DNA from: Pseudoscleropodium purum
Lineage: Eukaryota; Streptophyta; Bryopsida; Hypnales; Brachytheciaceae
DNA: 64,000 nucleotides
Assembly: GCA_963969395.1 (NCBI GenBank)
Contig: OZ017800.1
Coordinates: 12,494,479 to 12,558,478 of the forward strand
Direction: 5' to 3'
Shown piece after piece: positions 54,401 through 62,200 of this stretch; position 1 is the first letter of the stretch; the number at the start of each line of letters is the position of its first letter. Under the pieces are notes generated by a model. That model had not been told where the DNA came from and made no database searches. It was given only the letters and a program-made list of their open reading frames with translations. The position numbers and the translations under genes were made by a program.

Positions 54401-56872
54401 ATGGGTAGGTTGGTCAACCTATCAACACTTCATCTTTTTGAGTGCAAGGGACTCACAAGCGTACCACACTCCATTGGTGATATGGTCAATTTAACAAGCC
54501 TTGATCTCTTAGGTTGTGAACAACTCATAAGTCTACCAGATTCTATTGGTAGGTTGGTCAATCTATCAACACTTGATCTTTCTGGATGCGAGGGACTCAC
54601 AAGCGTAGCACACTCCATTGGTGATATGGTCAATTTAACGAGCCTTCATCTCTCCTATTGTGAACAACTCATAAGTCTACCAGATTCTATTGGTAGGTTG
54701 GTCAACCTATCAACACTTCATCTTTCTTGTTGCAAGGGACTGAGAAGCGTACCACACTCCATTGGTGATATGGTGTATTTAACGAGCCTTGATCTCTCCA
54801 ATTGTCAACAACTCATAGGTCTACCAGATTCTATTGGTAGGTTGGTCTACCTATCAACACTTTATCTTGCTGGGTGTGAGGGACTCACAAGCGTAGCACA
54901 CTCCATTGGTGATATGGTCAATTTAACGAGCCTTGATCTCTCCTATTGTGAACAACTCATAAGTCTACCAGATTCTATTGGTAGGTTGGTCAATCTATCA
55001 ACACTTGATCTTTCTGGATGCGAGGGACTCACAAGCGTAGCACACTCCATTGGTGATATGGTCAATTTAACGAGCCTTGATCTCTCAAATTGTCAACAAC
55101 TCATAAGTCTACCAGATTCTATAGGTAGGTTGGTCAACCTATCAACACTTCATCTTGTTGGGTGCAAGGGACTCACAAGCCTACCACACTCCATTGGTGA
55201 TATGGTCAATTTAACGAGCCTTGATCTCTCCTATTGTGAACAACTCATAAGTCTACCAGATTCTATGGGTAGGTTGGTCAATCTATCAACACTTGATCTT
55301 TCTTGTTGCAAGGGACTGAGAAGCGTACCACACTCCATTGGTGATATGGTGTATTTAACGAGCCTTGATCTCTCCAATTGTCAACAACTCATAGGTCTAC
55401 CAGATTCTATTGGTAGGTTGGTCTACCTATCAACACTTTATCTTGCTGGGTGTGAGGGACTCAGAAGCGTACCACACTTCATTGGTGATATGGTCAATTT
55501 AACGAGCCTTGATATCTTAGGTTGTGAACAACTCATAAGTCTACCGGATTCTATGGGTAGGTTGGTCAAGCTATCAACACTTCATCTTTCTGGGTGCAAA
55601 GGACTCAGAAGTGTACCACATTCCATTGGTGATATGGTCAATTTAACAAGCCTTGATCTCTTAGGTTGTGAACAACTCATAAGTCTACCAGATTCTATTG
55701 GTAGGTTGGTCAAGCTACCAACACTTCATCTTTCTTGTTGCAAGGGACTGAGAAGCGTACCACACTCCATCGGTGATATAGTCAATTTAACGAGCCTTGA
55801 TCTCTCCTATTGTGAACAACTCATAAGTCTACCAGATTCTGTTGGTAGGTTGGTCAACCTATCAACACTTAATCTTTCTTGGTGCAAGGGACTGAGAAGC
55901 GTACCACACTCCATTGGTGATATGGTCAATTTAACGAGGCTTGATTTCTCAAGTTGTGAACAACTCATAAGTCTACCAGATTCTATTGGTAGATTGGTCA
56001 AGCTACCAACATTTAATCTTTCTTGGTGCAAGGGACTCAGAAGCCTACCACACTCCATTGGTGATATGGTCAATTTAACGAGCCTTGATCTCTTCTGTTG
56101 TGGGCAACTCATAAGTCTACCAGATTCTATAGGTAGGTTGGTCAACCTATCAACACTTAATCTTTCTTGGTGCAACAGACTCAAAAGTGTACCATACTCC
56201 ATTGGTGATATGGTCAATTTAACGTGCCTTGATCTCTCCTATTGTGAACAACTCATAAGTCTACCAGATTCTGTTGGTAGATTGGTCAACCTATCAACAC
56301 TTAATCTTTCTTGGTGCAAGGGACTGAGAAGCGTACCACACTCCATTGGTGATATGGTCAATTTAACGAGCCTTGATCTCTTCAATTGTCAACAACTCAT
56401 AAGTCTACCAGATTCTATAGGTAGATTGGTCAACCTATCAACACTTCATCTTTCTCGTTGCAAGGGGCTCACAAGCCTACCACACTCTATTGGTGATATG
56501 GTCAATTTAATGAGCCTTGATCTCTCAAGTTGTGAACAACTCATAGGTCTTCCAGATTCTATTGGTAGGTTGGTCAACCTATCAACACTTAATCTTTTTG
56601 GGTGCAAGGGACTCACAAGCGTACCACACTCCATTGGTGATATGGTCAATTTAATGAGCCTTGATCTCTCTGATTGTCAACAACTCATAAGTCTACCTGA
56701 TTCTATTGGTAGGTTGGTCAAGCTATCAATAGTTGATCTTTCTCGTTGCAAGGGGCTGACAAGCATACCATACTACATTGTTGATATGGTCAATTTAACG
56801 AGCCTTGATCTCTCAAGTTGTGAACAACTCATGAGTCTACCTGATTCTATCAATAGGTTGGATGAATTTTGA
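45369..56872 (+). CDS. HNL-C: giant alpha/beta-hydrolase - NB-ARC - LRR receptor (first exon not located)
   Basis: This is the paralogue of HNL-A with the same four exons: 45,369-45,470, 45,629-46,279, 46,413-47,759 and 47,873-56,872. Introns of 158, 133 and 113 nt, GT-AG and phase 0, match A exactly in length. The predicted product is about 3,700 residues, more than twice HNL-A and far longer than usual plant NLRs (roughly 900-1,500 aa by family knowledge), entirely because of the LRR exon with about 120 repeats. The same Ser-to-Gly change is in the hydrolase elbow. All NB-ARC motifs are intact. The first exon is missing as in A. The frame ends at a TGA created by a local 1-nt deletion, several LRRs before the stop shared with A. 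Confidence 0.85.
45629..46279 (+). CDS. HNL-C exon: SERAC1-like hydrolase domain with glycine at the nucleophile position
   Basis: The 217 residues are nearly identical to HNL-A. Differences include Tyr to Phe in the segment before KTWSVRD and changes near the exon end (ASVVGTQVTEE). The elbow again reads VCHGFGG, with GGA at 45,962-45,964. Donor gtaagt is at 46,280. The predicted His (DDHFG) is in the next exon. Confidence 0.85.
46413..47759 (+). CDS. HNL-C exon: hydrolase C-terminus plus NB-ARC
   Basis: The exon has 449 residues, two fewer than A, because GAITLEERHE is GTLKERHE here (in-frame loss of 6 nt). The motifs GMGGIGKTT, VLVTVDDV, SKIIVTCRN, GLPL, FLDIACFF and MHD are all intact. 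About 20 residues differ from A, and five of them fall in 46,845-46,889 between the P-loop and kinase 2. Donor gtagtt follows gag at 47,759. Confidence 0.92.
47873..56872 (+). CDS. HNL-C exon: giant LRR domain (about 120 LRRs in one exon)
   Basis: The exon begins VIGPWIQGLSLDES after ctattggcag and is open for 2,999 codons. Regular 24-residue repeats start at 48,188. They alternate strictly between LPHSIGDMVNLTSL (often VAHSIGDMV or IPHSIGDMV) and LPDSIGRLVNLSTL (often DSMGRLV), each followed by a variable LxLxxC strand. Stop TGA is at 56,870-56,872 after NRLDEF, where a run of 14 nt in the repeat has become 13. No intron, indel or stop interrupts 8.7 kb of repeats. Confidence 0.92.
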   Translation, partial: VIGPWIQGLSLDESSIMSTTNMEYQSIGTSKRLKISNPKGFSLDCPAMRLLNLHKVEKNVIEAISIKSSSCIQWLCLKGINISQLPKFVPVCNDLCVLDMRGCRSLKNLDESIANLVNLLELNLSMCMNLVSLPNSLGHMIKLIRVDLSSCKSLTSLPDSIGRLVNLSTLHLSGCEGLTSVAHSIGDMVNLTSLDLSYCEQLISLPDSIGRLVNLSTLHLFGCKGLTSIPHSIGDMVNLTSLHLSNCQQLISLPDSMGRLVNLSTLHLFECKGLTSVAHSIGDMVNLTSLDLSYCEQLISLPDSIGRLVNLSTLHLFECKGLTSIPHSIGDMVNLTSLDLFCCEQLISLPDSIGRLVNLSTLHLSGCEGLTSVAHSIGDMVNLTSLHLSNCQQLISLPDSVGRLVKLSTLDLLRCKGLTSLPHCIGDMVNLTSLDLSYCEQLISLPDSIGRLVNLSTLHLFGCKGLTSIPHSIGDMVNLTSLHLSNCQQLISLPDSMGRLVNLSTLHLFECKGLTSIPHSIGDMVNLTSLHLSNCQQLISLPDSMGRLVNLSTLHLFECKGLTSVPHSIGDMVNLTSLHISICKQLISLPDSIGRLVNLSTLHLFECKGLTSVPHSIGDMVNLTSLDLLGCEQLISLPDSIGRLVNLSTLHLIGCKGLTSVPHSIGDMVNLTRLDFSNCQQLISLPDSMGRLVNLSTLHLFECKGLTSVPHSIGDMVNLTSLHLSNCQQLISLPDSMGRLVNLSTLHLFECKGLTSIPHSIGDMVNLTSLHLSNCQQLISLPDSMGRLVNLSTLHLFECKGLTSIPHSIGDMVNLTSLHLSNCQQLISLPDSMGRLVNLSTLHLFECKGLTSVPHSIGDMVNLTSLHISICKQLISLPDSVGRLVNLSTLHLFECKGLTSVPHSIGDMVNLTSLDLLGCEQLISLPDSIGRLVNLSTLHLIGCKGLTSVPHSIGDMVNLTRLDFSNCQQLISLPDSMGRLVNLSTLHLFECKGLTSVPHSIGDMVNLTSLHISICKQLISLPDSIGRLVNLSTLHLFECKGLTSIPHSIGDMVNLTSLDLSCCEQLISLPDSIGRLVNLSTLHLSGCEGLTSVAHSIGDMVNLTSLDLSNCQQLISLPDSVGRLVKLSTLDLLRCEGLTSVAHSIGDMVNLTSLDLSYCEQLISLPDSIGRLVTLSTLHLFGCKGLTSLPHSIGDMVNLTRLDFSNCQQLISLPDSMGRLVNLSTLHLFECKGLTSVPHSIGDMVNLTSLHISICKQLISLPDSIGRLVNLSTLHLFECKGLTSIPHSIGDMVNLTSLDLFCCEQLISLPDSIGRLVNLSTLHLSGCEGLTSVAHSIGDMVNLTSLHLSNCQQLISLPDSVGRLVKLSTLDLLRCKGLTSLPHCIGDMVNLTSLDLSNCQQLISLPDSIGRLVTLSTLHLFGCKGLTSLPHSIGDMVNLTSLHLSNCQQLISLPDSMGRLVNLSTLHLFECKGLTSVPHSIGDMVNLTSLDLSYCEQLISLPDSMGRLVNLSTLHLFECKGLTSVPHSIGDMVNLTSLDLSYCEQLISLPDSIGRLVNLSTLNLFGCKGLTSLPHSIGDMVNLTSLYLSYCEQLISLPDSIGRLVNLSTLHLVGCDGLTSVPHSIGDMVNLTSLDLSCCKQLISLPDSIGRLVNLSTLNLLGCEGLTSIPHSIGDMVNLTSLHLSNCQQLISLPDSMGRLVNLSTLHLFECKGLTSVAHSIGDMVNLTSLDLSYCEQLISLPDSIGRLVNLSTLHLSGCEGLTSVAHSIGDMVNLTSLDLSNCQQLISLLDSVGRLVKLSTLDLLRCEGLTSLPHCIGDMVNLTSLDLSYCEQLISLPDSIGRLVTLSTLHLFGCKGLTSLPHSIGDMVNLTSLHLSNCQQLISLPDSMGRLVNLSTLHLFGCKGLTSLPHSIGDMVNLTSLHLSNCQQLISLPDSMGRLVNLSTLHLFECKGLTSVPHSIGDMVNLTSLDLSYCEQLISLPDSIGRLVNLSTLNLFGCKGLTSLPHSIGDMVNLTSLYLSYCEQLISLPDSIGRLVNLSTLHLVGCDGLTSVPHSIGDMVNLTSLDLSCCEQLISLPDSIGRLVNLSTLNLLGCEGLTSIPHSIGDMVNLTSLHLSYCEQLISLPDSIGRLVNLSTLHLFGCKGLTSIPHSIGDMVNLTSLHLSNCQQLISLPDSMGRLVNLSTLHLFECKGLTSVPHSIGDMVNLTSLDLLGCEQLISLPDSIGRLVNLSTLDLSGCEGLTSVAHSIGDMVNLTSLHLSYCEQLISLPDSIGRLVNLSTLHLSCCKGLRSVPHSIGDMVYLTSLDLSNCQQLIGLPDSIGRLVYLSTLYLAGCEGLTSVAHSIGDMVNLTSLDLSYCEQLISLPDSIGRLVNLSTLDLSGCEGLTSVAHSIGDMVNLTSLDLSNCQQLISLPDSIGRLVNLSTLHLVGCKGLTSLPHSIGDMVNLTSLDLSYCEQLISLPDSMGRLVNLSTLDLSCCKGLRSVPHSIGDMVYLTSLDLSNCQQLIGLPDSIGRLVYLSTLYLAGCEGLRSVPHFIGDMVNLTSLDILGCEQLISLPDSMGRLVKLSTLHLSGCKGLRSVPHSIGDMVNLTSLDLLGCEQLISLPDSIGRLVKLPTLHLSCCKGLRSVPHSIGDIVNLTSLDLSYCEQLISLPDSVGRLVNLSTLNLSWCKGLRSVPHSIGDMVNLTRLDFSSCEQLISLPDSIGRLVKLPTFNLSWCKGLRSLPHSIGDMVNLTSLDLFCCGQLISLPDSIGRLVNLSTLNLSWCNRLKSVPYSIGDMVNLTCLDLSYCEQLISLPDSVGRLVNLSTLNLSWCKGLRSVPHSIGDMVNLTSLDLFNCQQLISLPDSIGRLVNLSTLHLSRCKGLTSLPHSIGDMVNLMSLDLSSCEQLIGLPDSIGRLVNLSTLNLFGCKGLTSVPHSIGDMVNLMSLDLSDCQQLISLPDSIGRLVKLSIVDLSRCKGLTSIPYYIVDMVNLTSLDLSSCEQLMSLPDSINRLDEF

Positions 56873-57255
56873 CACTTCATCTCTCTTGGTGCAAGGGACT
56901 CAGAAGTGTACCACACTTCATTGGTGATATGGTCAATTTAAGGAGCCTTGATATCTTAGGTTGTGAACAACTCATAAGTCTACTACATTCTATGGGTAGG
57001 GTGGTCAAGCTATCAACACTTCATCTTTCTCTTTGCAAGGGGCTCACAAGTGTACCACATTCCATTGGTGATATGGTCAATTTAACAAGCCTTGATCTCT
57101 TAGGTTATGAACAACTCATAAGTCTACCAGATTCTGTTGGTAGGTTGGTCAAGCTACCAACACTTGATCTTTCCGGGTGCAAGGGACTCAGAAGCGTACC
57201 ACACTTCATTGGTGATATGGTCAATTTAATGAGCCTTGATCTCTCCAATTGTAAA
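48188..57255 (+). repeat. 144-bp coding minisatellite (LRR array) in HNL-C
   Basis: There are 126 units of 72 bp (63 of 144 bp) up to the stop shared with HNL-A, allowing for one deleted base near 56,855. Higher-order repeats are clear. The distinctive 'catatctcc' unit recurs at 49,607, 50,471, 50,903 and 51,623 (shifts of 864, 432 and 720 bp, all multiples of 144). The block at 52,537-52,905 recurs at 53,833-54,201 (shift 1,296, or 9 x 144). Units at the 3' end (from about 55,300) are more diverged than those in the middle. Confidence 0.95.
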
Positions 57256-59282
57256 TAACTCATAAGTCTACCAAATTCAAGTGGTAGGTTGGTTGAGCTG
57301 TTGACACTTGATCTTTCTTGGTGCAACGGGCTCACAAGCCTACTACATTCCATTGGTGATATGATCAATTTAACGAGCCTTGATCTCTCCAGTCGTGAAC
57401 AATTCATAAGTCTACCAGATTCTATTGGTAGGTTGGTCAACCTATCAACACTTGATCTTTCTCATTCCAAGGGGCTCACAAGTGTACCACACTCCATTGT
57501 CGATATGGTCAATTTAACAAGCCTTTATTTCTTTAGTTGCAAGGGGCTAAAAAGTCTACCAAATTCAATCGGCAAGTTGATTAACCTATCAAAGCTTTAC
57601 CTTCAAAAGTAGAAGCCAATCATATGCCTACCTGATATCAATAGCGACTTAGTCATATTGTATACACTTGATATTACTGGTTGTATAGGGCTTGTATGTC
57701 TACCAGATTTCATGGGCAATATGGTTAATATATCTAGCCTTGATCTCCCTTGTGTTGAAGGGCTTACAACTCTTCTAAATTCTATTGGCAAATTGGTCAA
57801 TTTAACGAGCCTTGATCTCTCTTGTTGTGAACAACTTATAAATCTACCAAATTCTATTGGTAGGTTGGTTGAGTTATCGACACCTAATCTTTTTTGTTGC
57901 AAGGGGCTCACAAGCGTACTACACTCTATTGGTGATATGATCAATTTAACAAGCCTTGATCTCTCCGGTTGTGAACTCATAAATCTACCAGATTCTGTTG
58001 GTAGGGTGGTCGAGCTATCGACACTTAATCTTTCTCGTTCACAAGCGTACCACATTCCATTGGTGATATGGTCAATTTAACGAGACTTGATCTCTCTAGT
58101 TGCAAGGGGCTGAATAGTCTACCAAATTCAATCGGCAAGTTGGTCAACCCATCAAAGCTTTACCTTCATAACAATAAGCAGTTTGTTGGTCTACCAAAAT
58201 TCATTGACTTTTTTTTATCATCTTATCTATACTTGATATTTCTAATTGCACAGGACTCACAAGTCTACCAGACTGTATTGGCGATATGGTCAATTTAACC
58301 AAACTTCATCTTTCTAATTGTAAGCAACTCATAAGTCTTCCAAATTCCATTGGCAAGTTGTTCAACTTATCAATACTTGATATTTTTGGTTGCAAGGGGC
58401 TCACAAGTCTGCCTAACTTTATTGGCGATATGGTCAATTTATTGAACCTTGATCTCTTTAGTTGCAAGGGGCTGACAAGTCTACCAGACTCCATCGCTTA
58501 TATAGTCAATTTAACGAGTCTAGATCTCTCTAGTTGCGAGGGGCTCACAAATCTACCATATTCAATTGGTAAGTTGGTCAATTTAATGCACCTTAATCTC
58601 TCTAGTTGTAAAGGGCTCAAAAGTCTACCAAATTCTATTGGCAAGTTGTTGAACTTATCGACTCTTGATCTCTCAGGTTGTGAGCGGCTTACAAGTCTTC
58701 CAAGCTCCCTTGGTGATATGGCCAATTTAATTAGGCCTAATCTCTCTAGTTGTGAGGTTCTTATGAGTCTACTATACTCCCTTGGTGATATGGATGATTT
58801 AATTAGCCTTAATCTCTTTGGATGCAAGGAGCTTACAAGTCTACTAGACTCCATTGGCAAGTTTGTCAGTCCATCATAGTTTTACCATCAAAACTAAAAG
58901 TTACTCATATGTCTATCAAATTTCAATAGTAACTTAGTCAACTTATAGACACTTGATATTCCTAGTTGAAAGGGGCTTAAAAATCTACTAGATTGCATTG
59001 GCGATATGGTTAATATAACAAGCCTTGATCTTTTGGGTTGCAAGAGTACTCAAAATTCTACAAAATTCTATCAACAAGTTGGTCAACTTATCAACACTTG
59101 ATATTTCTTGTTTCAAAGGGCTCATAAGCCTACCAAACTCCATTGGTGATATGGTCAATTTAAGTAGCTTTGATCTTTGTGGTTTACCAAAATCCATTTG
59201 CAAGTTTGTCAATTTATCAAAGCTTCACCTTCAAGCAAATGCACACTATGTTGGATCAAAGTTGGCAAAAGTGCAATCATAA
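56873..59282 (+). pseudogene. Decayed LRR tail downstream of HNL-C
   Basis: LRR sequence continues in a shifted frame (56,869-57,258), ends at the same NCK-stop as HNL-A, and goes on through 57,289-57,612. It then follows the A tail with the same TAG and frame shifts. C has its own further breaks, notably a short deletion near 58,038 where A has 'gcaagggattcac'. The last pieces read 58,068-58,298, 58,286-58,879 and 59,025-59,282. Confidence 0.82.
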
Positions 59283-62200
59283 AAGTCCATTTCATTTTTT
59301 TGCATATAGCTTCTATATTTTTTATATTAAATTTTCTTTTTCTCATAATTTCTTCCTAGTGTGTTAAAGCAAAAGATGAAGAAATTTTATTGAAATTTAC
59401 TTTGTATATTTCTATAAAGAACTTCATAGATGACAATAAATATTGATTTATTTCAAAAAATTAAAAAATTGATTATAATGAAAATAAACTCTATTGAAAG
59501 TTAAACCACCCTTAGAAATATTCATTATGTAGTTCAATTATTTGATAAGATAGGTTTGTGTAAATTTGATTTTAAGTATGTTTAATGTATCTCCAAATCA
59601 ATATTATTTTCGATAAAATAATGATATGTAAACTAGTCCATATCTACAAATTTAGAGATACAACTCTATATATTTCAAATCAAACATTTGATTCCATATT
59701 TACCTATTTAAATATATAACCTTCTTTTGCAAAATATTTGAATTCCCAATAGATCAATGAATCTATTGTCAATGATATGGACATTCATAGAATTTAAAAA
59801 GTACATTTTAAAATCCTATACAAATAGAGTATAAACAATTTTGCAAATATTTGTTTTATATTTTATAGATCATCAAGTATTCAACATTAATATGTGTCCT
59901 TTTGATATTCTATGACTCCTATACATTTAAAATTATAAAAACTTCAAAAAACCCCATTGAAATAAGCATTTTGATAGTCCATATTGGTCTAGCTTAATGT
60001 ACATTTGCCCTTTTAAAATTGTAGTGGCTCATAAGTCTACTAGTCTTCATTGTTAAGTTGATCAATCTATCTACACTTCATATTTTTAGAGGCAAAGGAC
60101 TTATAAGTCTACTAGCTTCTATTCGTGATATGGATAATTTAACTAGACTTGATCTTTGTAGTTGTAAGGGGCTCACAAATCTACTAGACTCCATTGGCAT
60201 GTATGAATCACCATATTGATTTACTTTTTAAATTGTGGAAAATATAAAGATTATGCACAAATTTACTTATTATTTGCAAGTCTAAAAGTCTTAGTGCTCC
60301 AAATTAAACTATAACCACTAATTAGGGAGTTTTCCATTACCTAGGGATAGGAATATAAAGAATTTACCACTAAAGTTTTAAAAATGTAGTTAGAAAAAAA
60401 CACATAAAAGTTTAGGAAAGAATAGGGGTTTAAAACTAAAAAGATGTTAATCAAGATTTGATAGAATAAAAAAATGAGGCTAACAATATGATGATGATAA
60501 TATAAAAACCAAAAATGAAAAATGAAAAACATATAGTACAAGTAGGAAATTGGATTAAAATTAAATTGCAATCCAAAAAATAAAAAATATAAAAAGTATA
60601 AAAATAAAAAATAAATAAAAGACTATAATTCCACAAATAGAAATCAAAATCCAAAATCAAGTGGAAAACCAAGAAAATAAGATATACAAAATATTCAAAA
60701 ATGAATTAAAAACAAAAAGACTAAAAGGACAAAATAAAACTAAAGTAAATTGAAAACCACAAAAATTATAAATAAGAAAAAACATAAAAGAAATTTGTAA
60801 AACTAAAACTACTACTCGAATATTAGAATAATGAGGAAAACACTAAAATAGGAATTATAGAATAATTTAGAGGATTTTGTAGTAATTTAGGAGATTTAAC
60901 AATATAGTAGCACAATTTGCATTAAAATAGCACTATTTACAGCAAATTAGCAAATTTATAATAATTTAGCGCAATTTGCACTAATTTGTACTAATTTGCC
61001 AAATAAGAGGCAGATGAAAGTAGTTAGGGAAATTAATCCATTAGGAAGTGGGATATATCCCAAAAGTACAGTTTGAAGCCCTTTCTTTCTCAACTTTCTC
61101 TCAACTTTGTGTGCATGATGTGTTTTGATAATTTGATGAAAAATTGTGGTAAAAAATGCAAGAAAAATGCAAGATGATTGCAATGAATTAGGGATAGAAG
61201 TAGACAATTTGTCAATTAGGTTCACTTGTTGATAAGAGCAATTGGGTGAAAATTAGACAATGTTTAGGACATATTAGGGTTGATTGGAAAAATAGTGTTT
61301 GGAAATTGGGTAAAAGGTGATTTGGAATATAGGTGTTAGAATAGATTGGAGATTGCTGGTAGGATACATGAATGGTTGGAGAGATGATTTGGGAGCTTAG
61401 GGGAGAAATTTAGGATCTTAGAAATAAATTTGAGGTAGGCTTAGAACTATGAGCTGATTTGTTGGAATAGAGAGAAGGATTAGGATTTATGAAGAAAAGA
61501 AAATGAAAAATGAATCCTTTATTTTCTACAGCTACAAGTTGTTGTCTATGATTAATCCTTGAAGGACCAACATGCAATTTCTGGCTACATAGAAATTTTG
61601 GGTAGTTGCATGTGACTAGAGATTTTTATATTTTTGGCTGAAATTTTAATAGAAAGTGGGGACAAGGAATATCTTTCATATGCACTAAATTTCATGACAT
61701 TTGGAAGTATGAATCAAAAGTTATCTCCTACTATGTTACTTTTTTTTGTAAATGGGCAATCCAAGCAGATCAAAAAAATCACTTTTTTAGAAACAAAAAA
61801 TTGAAATTGGTTTTCTAGAGTTATTTATATATGGAAAGCCTTGAATCATTTCATTTTGATCAATGAGTCAAAAGTTATGAGGATTTTTTGTTTACAGGTA
61901 GTTATAGATTTTCCACTCTAAAATAAACTTTAAAGTCTTTTATCCTATTGAATCTTCAAAATTTGTGGAAAAAATCAAATTATAGGATGTAAATTGTTTA
62001 TTACAACATTCCAACCATTGGGATTGGCATTTTTTTATTTCATAATGAAATTCTTAATAATTTTGTATTTTAGATAATTCTTTACTACTATCTACTTACT
62101 ATTTTTTTCCTATATCTTGTGCAATTCCAAATGATTTGAAAATTTTCAAGCATGTAGACAACTTATCTAAGAAAATGAATATAAGAAGAACCACTATTTT

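Noticed and set aside
48188..56872. CRISPR-like or satellite array interpretation of the regular repeats
   Set aside because: The repeats are contiguous, without unique spacers, translate into canonical LRRs and continue an NB-ARC reading frame. The sequence is eukaryotic.
47873..56872. LRR expansion as an assembly artefact
   Set aside because: It cannot be excluded without reads. However, units differ by point changes in a structured way, the 3' units are distinct, and no indel breaks 8.7 kb of frame, so real expansion is preferred.
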